Position numbers and translations under genes: made by a program | Notes under the pieces: generated by a model | What the model saw: only the letters and a program-made list of their open reading frames with translations | Told to the model about the DNA's origin: nothing | Databases searched by the model: none | Shown here: one piece after another, positions 47,600 through 56,836 of the stretch | Numbering within the stretch: position 1 is the stretch's first letter | Layout: every line of letters starts with the position of its first letter | Assembly: GCF_004362405.1 (NCBI RefSeq) | Contig: NZ_SNXE01000002.1 | Location: forward strand, 186,001 to 250,000 | Length of the DNA stretch: 64,000 bases | Direction: 5' to 3' | From: Roseateles asaccharophilus | GTDB lineage: Bacteria; Pseudomonadota; Gammaproteobacteria; Burkholderiales; Burkholderiaceae_C

Positions 47600-47851
47600 A
47601 TGAACAAGCCCGCCGATCCCGTGAAGCCCGAGGAGCCCAAAGGTCCCTGGTGGCGTGTGGGCATGATGTGGCTGGTCGTCGGTGGTCCCCTGATCGTGGT
47701 GCTGGCCTGCGCGGCGACCCTCACGCTGGCGCTCAAGTTCCCCGACCCGGTGCTCGACGTGCGCAAAGATGCCTCGGCCGATGTGCGCCAGAGCCCCTCC
47801 GACGTGCCGGCCCTCAAGGCTCGCAATCACGCGGCGACCGGCGGGCAGTAA
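47600..47851 (+). CDS. Short CcoH/FixH-like membrane protein
   Basis: 83 residues: basic/proline-rich N-terminus, one membrane helix (about 23-45), and a short periplasmic part (KFPDPVLDVRKDASADVR). Place after ccoG and the GPWWRVGMMWLVVGGPL start suggest FixH/CcoH, but usual FixH proteins are about twice as long, with a periplasmic domain missing here. AAGGAGA precedes the ATG. Confidence 0.7.
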   Translation: MNKPADPVKPEEPKGPWWRVGMMWLVVGGPLIVVLACAATLTLALKFPDPVLDVRKDASADVRQSPSDVPALKARNHAATGGQ

Positions 47852-47854
47852 ATC

Positions 47855-48103
47855 ATGGACGCCGCGAGTTCCCAGCCGGTGACGCGGCGCTCGCGCCGTC
47901 TGATGGCCGCGCTCTGGCCCTCTTTTCTGATGGCAGCGGTGCTGGAGGGGCTGGTGTTCAGCCTGCTGGACCCGGAGCTGCTGGACGCCCGGCTCAGCCA
48001 TATGGGTCTGTCCCCGCTGGCGCTGTACAGCCTGGCCTTTCTGTGCTTCTGGGCGGTGACCAGTCTGGCTTCCGGGCTCAGCCTCCTGCTGGCCGAGGAT
48101 TGA
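47855..48103 (+). CDS. Small membrane protein at the end of the cco cluster
   Basis: 82 residues with two hydrophobic segments (about 18-38 and 52-78). No family recognised. It starts 3 bp after the ccoH-like stop, so it is in the same transcript and may take part in cbb3 assembly (inference from position). Confidence 0.6.
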   Translation: MDAASSQPVTRRSRRLMAALWPSFLMAAVLEGLVFSLLDPELLDARLSHMGLSPLALYSLAFLCFWAVTSLASGLSLLLAED

Positions 48104-48132
48104 GCTGCGGCCCAGGCGCCCGGCCCGCGCTG

Positions 48133-48178
48133 AAAGCAAAACCCCGCGTCCGTATCCGGTCGGCTTCCGGATGCGGGG
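48133..48178 (-). terminator. Terminator of fnr (minus strand)
   Basis: CCCCGC/GCGGGG outer stem and ATCCGG/CCGGAT inner stem with a 6-nt bulge on one side; on the minus strand the stem is followed by TTTTGCTTT. It also separates the convergent cco genes. Confidence 0.75.
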
Positions 48179-48226
48179 CGGGGGTTGTCTTGGCTCCAGA
48201 GGCCTCGGTGCCGAGGCCGTCGAGCA

Positions 48227-49045
48227 TCAGCAGCTGCTGCTGTTGACCAGGGCTTGAAGTCCGGCCTGGTCCACGATGCGGATCTGGCGTTGCTTCACTT
48301 CCAGCAGCCCCTCTTCCTGGAACTTGGAGAAGGTGCGGCTGACGGTTTCGAGCTTGAGGCCCAGGTAGCTGCCGATCTCCTCGCGCGTCATGCGCAGCAC
48401 CAGGCTGGAGGCCGAGAAGCCGCGTGCCTGCAGGCGCTGGGTCAGATTCAGCAGAAAGGCCGCCAGGCGCTCCTCGGCGCGCATGCTGCCCAGCAGCAGC
48501 ATCACGCCATGGTCGCGCACGATCTCGCGGCTCATGATCTTGTGGAACTGGTGCTGCAGGTCGGTGAATTCGCGCGACAGCTCTTCGAGCTGGCTGTAGG
48601 GAATCACGCAGACCTGGGAGTCTTCCAAGGCCACGGCATCGCAGCTGTGGCGGTCGTTGCTGATGCCATCCAAGCCCAGCAACTCACCCGCCATCTGAAA
48701 GCCCGTGACCTGGTCGCGACCATCCTCGGCCGAGACACAGGTCTTGAAGAAGCCTGTGCGCACCGCGTACAGCGACTGGAAGGCATCGCCAGTGCGGAAC
48801 AGGGTGTCACCGCGGGAGACGGTGCGGCGGGTGGCCACCAGGCTGTCGAGCTGTTCAAGATCGTTTCTGGACAAGCCCACCGGCAGGCACAGCTCGCGCA
48901 GATTGCAGCTGGAACAGGCCACCTTGAAGGGTTCGGCCTTGACGGCGCCCCCCGCATCGCGGGCGAGCGGCAGGGCCCGGCCCGGACACTCGCCATGGGT
49001 GGCGGTCTGGCCGGAACAGGACGGTGCTTGCGTGGTGGTGGACAT
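48227..49045 (-). CDS. fnr: FNR-type oxygen-sensing transcriptional regulator
   Basis: 272 residues. Iron-sulfur ligands fit C44, C47 and C53 (CSSCNLRELC, CX2CX5C) plus C146 in SQVCVIPY, matching Cys20, 23, 29 and 122 of E. coli FNR. cAMP-receptor fold, dimer helix, and recognition helix LGLKLETVSRTF with the E..SR contacts for TTGAT half-sites. It should activate ccoNOQP and hemN at low oxygen. Start chosen at 49045 with GAGGAG 4-5 nt upstream; 49069 is possible. The C-terminus ends NSSSC. Confidence 0.96.
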   Translation of the reverse strand: MSTTTQAPSCSGQTATHGECPGRALPLARDAGGAVKAEPFKVACSSCNLRELCLPVGLSRNDLEQLDSLVATRRTVSRGDTLFRTGDAFQSLYAVRTGFFKTCVSAEDGRDQVTGFQMAGELLGLDGISNDRHSCDAVALEDSQVCVIPYSQLEELSREFTDLQHQFHKIMSREIVRDHGVMLLLGSMRAEERLAAFLLNLTQRLQARGFSASSLVLRMTREEIGSYLGLKLETVSRTFSKFQEEGLLEVKQRQIRIVDQAGLQALVNSSSC

Positions 49046-49095
49046 GATGCTCCTCAAGATGTCGCGCATTGTTGACCTGTCGGCGTGCATGAAGC

Positions 49096-49109
49096 TTGAT
49101 GTGAATCAA
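49096..49109. promoter_or_regulatory. Perfect FNR box between fnr and hemN
   Basis: TTGATGTGAATCAA, exact match to TTGAT-N4-ATCAA. For fnr its centre would put a class II start near 49061 with AACAAT (plus-strand 49068-49073) as -10, 16 nt before the start codon. For hemN the centre is 40.5 bp before the ATG. Confidence 0.9.
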
Positions 49110-49142
49110 GGGCTCGCTTGCAGGGATTGGCACAGTTTGTCC

Positions 49143-50546
49143 ATGTCTGCCTGCCTTACTCCGCCCGCCATCAGCGAGGACCTGCTGCGTCGTTACGACA
49201 TCGCCGGACCGCGCTACACCTCGTACCCCACGGCCGACCGCTTTGTCGAGGCATTCACCGTTCAGCAGTATGAGCAGGCCTTGGCCCAGCGTGCCAGTGG
49301 CGCCCTGGTCGGCGGCAGCGCACCATTGTCGCTTTATGTGCACATCCCCTTCTGTGAATCGGTGTGTTACTACTGCGCCTGCAACAAGGTCATCACCCGC
49401 CACCATGAGCGGGCGGGTGAATATCTGCAGGCGCTGCGCACCGAGATGGATCTCACCCTCGGGCACTTGGGACGCATGCCCAGCGTGTCTCAGCTGCATC
49501 TGGGCGGGGGCTCGCCCACCTTCCTGAGTGACGAGGAACTGGGCCAGCTGATGCAGGACATCCAGCAGCGCTTCCGTGTGGCGCCCGGGGCCGAGATCTC
49601 CATCGAGGTGGATCCCCGCACCGTGAGCGCCGAGCGCCTGCGCCATCTGCGCGGCCTGGGGTTCAACCGCCTGTCCTTTGGCGTTCAGGACTTCGATCCG
49701 GCGGTTCAGAAGGCCGTGCACCGCCTGCAGAGCTTTGAGGATGTGCAGGCCCTGATGCAGGGGGCCCGCGAGCTGGGCTTTGAGTCCATCAATGTGGATC
49801 TGATCTACGGCCTGCCTTTGCAGACGGCGGCCTCGTTCCAGCGCACCATTGCCCAGGTCTGTGAGTTGCGCCCCGATCGGATCGCGCTCTATGGCTACGC
49901 CCATCTGCCCCAGCGCTTCAAGCCTCAGCGTCGCATCGACATCGCCCAGCTGCCCGCGGCCGGGGACAAGCTGGCCATGCTCTCGGCCGCGATCGGTGGC
50001 TTCCTGGCCCAGGGCTACACCTATATCGGCATGGACCATTTCGCCCTGCCCAATGACGCGCTGTCCGTGGCCAAGCGCCAGGGCCGTCTGCATCGCAATT
50101 TCCAGGGCTACAGCACCCAGGCGGACTGCGACATGATCGGCCTGGGCGTGTCCTCCATCGGCCGGGTCGGCGTGACCTACAGCCAGAATGCCAAGACGCT
50201 GTACGAGTACTACGATTTGCTGCGCCAGGGGCAGCTGCCGGTGAACCGCGGCCTGGCGCTCAACCGCGATGATCTGGTGCGGCGCGCCATGATCATGGCC
50301 CTGATGTGCCAGGGCCGCGTGGCCTTCGAGTCCATCGAGCTGGCGCATCTGATCAAGGTGCCGGACTACTTCCGCGCCGAGCTGGAACAGCTGCGCCCTC
50401 TGGAGGAGGCCGGCATGGTGCAGCTTAGCGCCGATGCCATCGAGGTCACCGCCCTGGGCTGGTACTTCGTGCGCGCGGTGGCCATGGTGTTCGACCGCTA
50501 CCTGCAGGCCGATCGCACCCGGGCCCAGTTCTCCAAGATCATCTAA
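49143..50546 (+). CDS. hemN: Oxygen-independent coproporphyrinogen III oxidase
   Basis: 467 residues. Radical SAM enzyme with CESVCYYCAC cluster motif (CX3CX2C), LHLGGGSPTFLSDEEL and the substrate-region GLPLQTAASF; RRYDIAGPRYTSYPTADRF is the usual HemN N-terminus. It replaces HemF without oxygen. Start ATG at 49143; upstream in-frame codons lie over the FNR box and are not favoured. If FNR acts at -41.5 the transcript would start almost at this ATG. Confidence 0.95.
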   Translation: MSACLTPPAISEDLLRRYDIAGPRYTSYPTADRFVEAFTVQQYEQALAQRASGALVGGSAPLSLYVHIPFCESVCYYCACNKVITRHHERAGEYLQALRTEMDLTLGHLGRMPSVSQLHLGGGSPTFLSDEELGQLMQDIQQRFRVAPGAEISIEVDPRTVSAERLRHLRGLGFNRLSFGVQDFDPAVQKAVHRLQSFEDVQALMQGARELGFESINVDLIYGLPLQTAASFQRTIAQVCELRPDRIALYGYAHLPQRFKPQRRIDIAQLPAAGDKLAMLSAAIGGFLAQGYTYIGMDHFALPNDALSVAKRQGRLHRNFQGYSTQADCDMIGLGVSSIGRVGVTYSQNAKTLYEYYDLLRQGQLPVNRGLALNRDDLVRRAMIMALMCQGRVAFESIELAHLIKVPDYFRAELEQLRPLEEAGMVQLSADAIEVTALGWYFVRAVAMVFDRYLQADRTRAQFSKII

Positions 50547-50568
50547 GGCCTAGGCCGCTCACCAGCGC

Positions 50569-51270
50569 ATGGATGCCGCCCTGGTCTCTTCGGCCCTGCT
50601 GATGGGGCTTGCCGGCGCGCCGCACTGCACCGCCATGTGTGGCGCGGCCTGCGCCGGCCTGAGCCGGGGCGGGGCGGGGCCGGCCTGGAGCTTCCATCTG
50701 GCCCGGGTTCTGAGTTATGCTGTGGGCGGCGCCCTGGCGGCGGCCAGCGTGGGCTGGGCCGCCCAGCTGGGCCAGGCCAGTGCTTTGCTGCGGCCGCTGT
50801 GGGTCATGTTGCACATGGCGGCCCTGGGCCTGGGCCTGTACCTGCTGTGGCGCGGGCGTCAGCCAGCCTGGATCGAGAACCTGGGCTCACGCGGCGAGCG
50901 CGTGGCGCGGGTTTCCGTGGCCGGCCTCGGCCCGGGCCAGGCGGTCATGGCGCCGGCCTCGCCCGCATCTGCCCGCGCGCGGGCCGGTCTGGCGGGCCTG
51001 GCCTGGCTGGCCTGGCCCTGCGGCCTGTTGCAATCGGCCCTGGTGGTGGCGGCCCTGGCCTCCGGCCCGCTGCAGGGCGCCGCCGTGATGACGGCCTTTG
51101 CCGCCGCCTCGGGCCTGGGCCTGGTGCTGGGGCCGGTGCTGCTGACCCGGCTCTTTGGCCAGGGGGGCAGTGCCTGGGCGGTTCGCCTCGCGGGGCTGAG
51201 CCTGGCTGCCGCATCGATCTGGGCCCTGGGTCACGGGGTTTGGGCCCAGGTGGCCGACTGGTGCCGCTGA
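50569..51270 (+). CDS. TauE/SafE-type (UreH-like, DsbD_2) membrane protein
   Basis: 233 residues, about six membrane helices. The motif GAPHCTAMCGAACAGL near the N-terminus and WLAWPCGLLQSAL later give Cys/His/Met groups in the membrane. Members next to cbb3 and hemN genes are common and are thought to help copper or redox handling; substrate unproven. It follows hemN by 22 bp. Confidence 0.82.
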   Translation: MDAALVSSALLMGLAGAPHCTAMCGAACAGLSRGGAGPAWSFHLARVLSYAVGGALAAASVGWAAQLGQASALLRPLWVMLHMAALGLGLYLLWRGRQPAWIENLGSRGERVARVSVAGLGPGQAVMAPASPASARARAGLAGLAWLAWPCGLLQSALVVAALASGPLQGAAVMTAFAAASGLGLVLGPVLLTRLFGQGGSAWAVRLAGLSLAAASIWALGHGVWAQVADWCR

Positions 51271-51321
51271 GTCTCGCGGTGCATGCCGCGTGCCGATGAA
51301 CAGGGCGCGCGTCCCCAAGAC

Positions 51322-51351
51322 TTATATAAGACTCGGGCCCTGGCATAGAAT
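51322..51351 (+). promoter_or_regulatory. Possible icd promoter
   Basis: TAGAAT (51346-51351) with TTATAT (51322-51327), spacer 18. The -35 candidate lies in a perfect palindrome CTTATATAAG (51321-51330). Leader of about 42 nt to icd. Confidence 0.4.
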
Positions 51352-51399
51352 CGCCGCGACCTTGTTCCACAGCACGCCCCGCGCGTCAGAAGCCTACCC

Positions 51400-52659
<1,260 letters not shown>

Positions 52660-52713
52660 GTCCGATGCCGGGCCCGGCAAGGCGGCCCGGCCGCAGCGGC
52701 CTCATCCCAAAAG

Positions 52714-52749
52714 AAAACCCGCGTGGCCGCCCGGCCCGCGGGTTTTGTC
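52714..52749. terminator. Bidirectional terminator between icd and a small gene
   Basis: AAAACCCGCG and CGCGGGTTTT arms (10 bp) with an A run on one side and T run on the other. Serves icd and the convergent gene at 52767. Confidence 0.9.
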
Positions 52750-52766
52750 TTTGGAGGGGCGAGGGC

Positions 52767-53003
52767 TCAGGCTCGCTTGCCGCGGAACCATTCGCTGCCG
52801 CGTATCAGGGCAGCCTGCTGGGCTTCGCGCTGGCGCCGCTCGCTCTCGCGGGCCAAGCTATCCCATTCCTCCCAGCAGGAGTCGCTGACCTCCAGACCCT
52901 CGATGCCGCAGCTGCCTTGGCGCAGGGCCTGGCTGGCCGCACGCAGCCGTTCACTGAGGCTGCTGGTCAAGGTGCTGGGGCGGGTCGGGGCGGCGTTGCT
53001 CAT
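52767..53003 (-). CDS. Hypothetical protein, 78 residues
   Basis: No family recognised. Ser/Thr-rich N-terminus, then a helical, charged part (EEWDSLARESERRQREAQQAA) ending SEWFRGKRA, with two cysteines. A terminator directly downstream and GGAGTACC before the ATG support a real gene. Confidence 0.6.
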   Translation of the reverse strand: MSNAAPTRPSTLTSSLSERLRAASQALRQGSCGIEGLEVSDSCWEEWDSLARESERRQREAQQAALIRGSEWFRGKRA

Positions 53004-53109
53004 GGCGGTACTCCTGGCTCAGCCCCACTGTAGGCAGGCCTTGGCGGCCGCGCCACCCGCGAACGCAGGGCAATCACCCCCCGCGCTTGCGGGGGATGCC
53101 CATGTCGGT

Positions 53110-53568
53110 TCAGCGCGCGGCCAGGTGTTCGCGCAGGCGACGCAGCAGTCCGCCCAGCAGCGGGACGCCCTCGTAGAGCTGGCGTGCCGGGTCCCAGTGG
53201 TCCTGATGCAGCAGCACGCGCCCCTGCTCGTCGAAGCGCAGATGGCTGGTGCCCTGGATGCAGCGCGGCGTGCGCTGCTTGTCGCGCGACTGGAAGTGGA
53301 AGTTCCACAGCAAGAAGGCGCCGCCGCCCGCTCCGATGGCGGCGTCCAGCACCTCGAAGCGGGGGGCGTCCACGGTCTCGAACATATGCTCGAAGACCCG
53401 GCGGATCGCCGCGGGCCCGCTCACATCGTTGAAGGGGTCCACAAAGCGAGCCTGGGGCGCGAACAAGGCCTCCAACGCGCCCAGGGTGGCGGGTGCCAGG
53501 GTCTCGTAGATGGCGATCAGGCGCGTCAGTCGCGGGTCGCTGCAGGCAAGGCGGGGCAGTCTGTCCAT
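53110..53568 (-). CDS. SnoaL-like / NTF2-fold protein, last gene of the lipid operon
   Basis: 152 residues of the cone-shaped NTF2/SnoaL fold: LIAIYETLAPATLGALEALFAPQARFVDPFNDVSG (landmarks IYETLAP and FVDPFNDV), VFEHMFETV, WNFHFQSR and WDPARQLYEGVP. Such proteins isomerise or hydrate small molecules or act as binding partners. Upstream coding extension to 54153 is a shadow of the SDR gene. The ATG at 53568 is 35 bp after the SDR stop. Confidence 0.82.
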   Translation of the reverse strand: MDRLPRLACSDPRLTRLIAIYETLAPATLGALEALFAPQARFVDPFNDVSGPAAIRRVFEHMFETVDAPRFEVLDAAIGAGGGAFLLWNFHFQSRDKQRTPRCIQGTSHLRFDEQGRVLLHQDHWDPARQLYEGVPLLGGLLRRLREHLAAR

Positions 53569-53603
53569 GCGGGAGCTCTTTCTTGGTGTTGAGGCGCTGG
53601 GGC

Positions 53604-54377
53604 TCAGAGCCCCGTGGTGCGGCGCACCGCACCCACATAGAGGCGGTGCGGCAGCAACTGCAGCAGCTTGAGCCAGTTGGTGAAGCGGCGCGGGAAGTGG
53701 ATGTCGAAGCGCCCCTGGCGCCAGCCGCGCAGAATGTGCTCGGCCGCCTCCTCGGGCGAGATCAGGGCCGGCATGTGGAAGCGGTTCTGAGCCGTCAGCG
53801 GGGTCTCCACAAAGCCCGGGTTGATCACCGACACACCGATGCCGCGCGGCTGCAGTTCTAGGAAAAGGATCTCGGCCAGATGCTGCATGGCGGCCTTGCT
53901 GGGCCCATAGGCTAGGGCCTGAGGCAGTCCGCGATAGCCGGCCACGCTGGCCACCAGGCTGAGATGGCCCGAACCCTGCCGGATCAGCTGCGGCAGCAGC
54001 GGCTCCAGCACGCGCAGCGCGCCGATGTAATTGATCTCCAGATGGCGCAGCATGGGCTCCAGCCGGTAGTGGTCCACATCCAGAGCCTCGTAATGACCGG
54101 CGCAGTACATCACCAGGTCCACACGGCCGGCACGGGCCATCAGCCGGGTCCATGCGCTTTGCAGGCTCTGGGCATCGCCGACATCCAGGGGCAGAGCCTC
54201 GGCGCCGGGATGCTCGCGGCAGAACTGATCGAGGGCCGCGGCCGAGCGGGCCGAGACCATGAGATGCGCGCCCTGCTCATGAAGCTTGGCGGCCGTGGCG
54301 CGGCCTATGCCCGAGGAGGCACCGACGATCCAGACCACGCGGCCGCGCCAGTCCTGCAGCCTTGGATTCGCAGACAT
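53604..54377 (-). CDS. Short-chain dehydrogenase/reductase
   Basis: 257 residues. NAD(P)-binding GASSGIGRATA, catalytic Tyr/Lys in YGPSKAAM (YxxxK), Ser in LVASVAGYRG, and NAG-like motif YCAGHYEAL. Reduces or oxidises an unknown, probably lipid-derived substrate. The C-terminal part after VETPL has a basic amphipathic stretch (FPRRFTNWLKLLQLLPHRL) that might touch the membrane. Confidence 0.9.
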   Translation of the reverse strand: MSANPRLQDWRGRVVWIVGASSGIGRATAAKLHEQGAHLMVSARSAAALDQFCREHPGAEALPLDVGDAQSLQSAWTRLMARAGRVDLVMYCAGHYEALDVDHYRLEPMLRHLEINYIGALRVLEPLLPQLIRQGSGHLSLVASVAGYRGLPQALAYGPSKAAMQHLAEILFLELQPRGIGVSVINPGFVETPLTAQNRFHMPALISPEEAAEHILRGWRQGRFDIHFPRRFTNWLKLLQLLPHRLYVGAVRRTTGL

Positions 54378-54391
54378 GATGGGCTCCCGTC

Positions 54392-54943
54392 TCAGGCCTT
54401 GCGCAGCGAAATCAGCACCTCGCCCACCTGCACGCCGAACTTGCTCATGCTGGCGCGGTTGAGCACCGTGCTCTCGTCGATCAGGTACATCCAGTCATCG
54501 AAGTCGATGTCGTAGACGCTGCCTCGCACCGGCACCTGCAAGGTGTAGCGCCAGTTGAAGGCAGGCCCCACCGATTCGCCCAGGGCCTCGCCCACCACAT
54601 CGTCGGCGCGGCCGCTGTAGCGATGCTCGCCCAGGCGCTGCAGGCGCCAGACGCGGCGCTGTCGCTCGCCGTCATCGAAGAGGAAGTTCTCGTCCAGGAT
54701 GCCGCGCTCGCCCTGCCAGCTGCAGTCCAGCGTGGCATAGAGGCGGCGCGCGATCTTGCCGCCGCGCTCGCTGACGATGCCATGGGCCAGCACCCGGCCG
54801 TCGAAGAAGCGGCGCAGGTCGAAGACCGGGGTCTGGCCGCGGTGGTCGGCGAGGCTGGGGCCGCTGGAGCAGCCGCCGAGCAGGGCGCCGGCGGTGGCGC
54901 CGCCGCCGAGCAGCAGAAGTTGGCGTCGGGTGGTGGGTGACAT
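54392..54943 (-). CDS. DUF3833 family lipoprotein
   Basis: 183 residues. Lipobox LLGGC gives a lipid-anchored Cys at about residue 25 after MSPTTRRQLLLLGGGATAGA; twin arginines precede the hydrophobic core. The rest is lipocalin-like beta-rich (FFDGRVLAHGIVSERGGKIAR, FNWRYTLQVPVRGSVYDIDFDDWMYLID). Function unknown, but it travels with CFA-like operons and may bind modified lipids. Confidence 0.85.
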   Translation of the reverse strand: MSPTTRRQLLLLGGGATAGALLGGCSSGPSLADHRGQTPVFDLRRFFDGRVLAHGIVSERGGKIARRLYATLDCSWQGERGILDENFLFDDGERQRRVWRLQRLGEHRYSGRADDVVGEALGESVGPAFNWRYTLQVPVRGSVYDIDFDDWMYLIDESTVLNRASMSKFGVQVGEVLISLRKA

Positions 54944-54969
54944 GAGAGTTCTCGTGGGGCAGCAGGGGG

Positions 54970-56250
54970 TCAGGGTTCGGCGCCGGGGCTGCGTGCCCAG
55001 CGCCAGAGCAGGGCGGCGGCCAAGAGCTTGAGCGCGCAGGGCAGGGCCACATAGGCCAGTCCCAGGGCCTGCAGCGCCTCGGGCGCGCGAGCGCCGGGTG
55101 TGTAGCCCGCCAGGGCCAGCAGGGGCAGGGCCGCGCCCGCGGCCAGGCCGAGATTGAGTTTGCTGGCGGCCGTCCACCAGCCGGCGTAGGCGCCCGATAG
55201 CGCGCCATGACCGGCCCGCTGGACCAGGCCGGTCAGCAGGGCGCCCGGCAGGGCAAGATCGGCCCCCAGGGCCACGCCGCTGGCCAGGCAGACTGCCAGA
55301 AAGCCGCCGCGCGCGCCTGCCGGCAGGGCCAGGGCGCCCGCGAAGGCCAGCACCGCCAGGCCCATGCCCAGCAGCCAGGCATGGCTCAGGCCCAGGCGGC
55401 CGACCAGACGCAGCCACAGCGGTACCGAGAGGGCGGCGGCCAAAAAATAGGCAAACAGATAGAGCGGCAAGCCGGCCGCGTCCTGCAGCCGGTCCTGCAC
55501 AAAGAACACCAGCAGCGTTGCCGGCACGGCGCTGGCGATGCCATTGGCCATGAAGACGGCCAGCAAGCCGCGAAACGGCTTGTTGCCCAGCGGTGCGCGC
55601 CAGGCACCGGCCCGGGCGTCGTCCGATCCGGCGATTCGGGCCGGCCGTGGGGCCGCGCGCAGCAGCATGGCCAGGCCCAGCGCCAGCGTGAGCAGCAAGA
55701 CGCCGGTGCTCCAGGGCAGCCCCACCAGGGTCGGCAGCACGCTGGCCAGCAAGACGCCCACGAGGCCGAAGCCCTCGCGCCAGGCCACCACCCGAGCCCG
55801 CTGCGGCGCGTCACCGCCCAGGCGGGTGCCCCAGGCCTGGTGCAGCACGCTCAGGGCGCTGAAGGCTAGGTAGGTGAACACCAGACTCAGCACCAGCCAG
55901 GCCAGCAGGGGCGCGGGCGAGCTCGCGTAGTCGGTCCAGGGCGGGAAGAAGAGGGCGGCAAAGCCCAGGCCCAGCACCAGGCCGGCCAGCAAGGCCAGGC
56001 CGCGCACGGCGCCGAGGGAGCGGCCGAAGAGCCGGTCCACGCCCTGGCCGATCAAGGGGTCGAGCAGGGCGTCGGCCGAACGGGTGAGCAGCAGCACCAG
56101 GCCCAGCAGGGCCAGGGGCACGCCGTGGTTCTGGGCGTAGTGCTGGGGCAGGCTGACATAGAGCGGCAGGGCCAGGAAGGCCAGGGGCAGGCCCAGGGCC
56201 CCATAGGCCAGACCGGCACGCGGGGGCAGGGCCGCGGCCGCGGCGTTCAC
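54970..56250 (-). CDS. MFS transporter (GPH/MelB-like)
   Basis: 426 residues with about twelve membrane helices. GLVLLLTRSADALLDPLIGQGVDRL is the sugar-cation symporter-like signature (D..DPLIG). In this operon it may flip or export a lipid product. GTG start at 56250 overlaps the previous gene stop by 4 bp (GTGA). The longer open frame to 57174 runs through two upstream genes and is not coding. Confidence 0.85.
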   Translation of the reverse strand: MNAAAAALPPRAGLAYGALGLPLAFLALPLYVSLPQHYAQNHGVPLALLGLVLLLTRSADALLDPLIGQGVDRLFGRSLGAVRGLALLAGLVLGLGFAALFFPPWTDYASSPAPLLAWLVLSLVFTYLAFSALSVLHQAWGTRLGGDAPQRARVVAWREGFGLVGVLLASVLPTLVGLPWSTGVLLLTLALGLAMLLRAAPRPARIAGSDDARAGAWRAPLGNKPFRGLLAVFMANGIASAVPATLLVFFVQDRLQDAAGLPLYLFAYFLAAALSVPLWLRLVGRLGLSHAWLLGMGLAVLAFAGALALPAGARGGFLAVCLASGVALGADLALPGALLTGLVQRAGHGALSGAYAGWWTAASKLNLGLAAGAALPLLALAGYTPGARAPEALQALGLAYVALPCALKLLAAALLWRWARSPGAEP

Positions 56251-56810
56251 GTGCGCAACTCCGGGCCCAGCAGCTGGCGGCGCAGGGCCGGAGCGCTGGT
56301 GGAGGGGGCCAGCCAGATGCCGAAGAAGCGGCGCGCGAACTCGGCGTCCTGCGTCTCGGCGGTGGGCCGGCCGTTGTGCAGAAAGCGCACGCGGCCCGAG
56401 GGCTCGGACAGGCCGGTGAGGCGCTCCCCCGCGCTCACATCCGGAAAGGCGCGACGCATCAGGGCCAGCCATTCGCTCGCGCGGCCTTCGTCCAGCGGGC
56501 CTGCACGGCGCATCTCTTCGACGGATCGCTCCGCGATCGACTCGCCTTTGAGCGTGCGCGCATAGCGCAGTTCCAGGGCCAGGGGCTGGCGCAGATAGTC
56601 CGGATCCAGGGGCCCAGGCGGCGCCCAGAGCCGCGCCTCGTACACCGAGAGGCCGAAGAAGCGAAACTCGCCCGCCCCCACCAGACGCACGTCGGGCAGC
56701 GCCTCGCGTACTTCGGGCGGCGGCGCAGGCCGCATCTGGGCCTGAGCGTGGACGGCCAGGGGCAGAGCCGGCATGCCGGCGGCCAGCAGCAGGAGGGCGC
56801 GGCGCTTCAT
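56247..56810 (-). CDS. Chalcone isomerase-like secreted protein
   Basis: 187 residues. Signal peptide (cleavage near AVHAQA), then the chalcone-isomerase-like fold used by bacterial lipid-linked proteins: VGAGEFRFFGLSVYEARLW, LELRYARTLKGESIAERSVEEM, FGIWL at the end. Not expected to act on flavonoids; such proteins are thought to bind fatty acids. It is 26 bp after the CFA-like gene. Confidence 0.87.
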   Translation of the reverse strand: MKRRALLLLAAGMPALPLAVHAQAQMRPAPPPEVREALPDVRLVGAGEFRFFGLSVYEARLWAPPGPLDPDYLRQPLALELRYARTLKGESIAERSVEEMRRAGPLDEGRASEWLALMRRAFPDVSAGERLTGLSEPSGRVRFLHNGRPTAETQDAEFARRFFGIWLAPSTSAPALRRQLLGPELRT

Positions 56811-56836
56811 GGTCTATTGCCTCGTCTGCGGCGGCC

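Noticed and set aside
45055-47826. Long antisense frame across ccoP and ccoG
   Set aside because: Crosses several proven genes and has no recognisable protein features.
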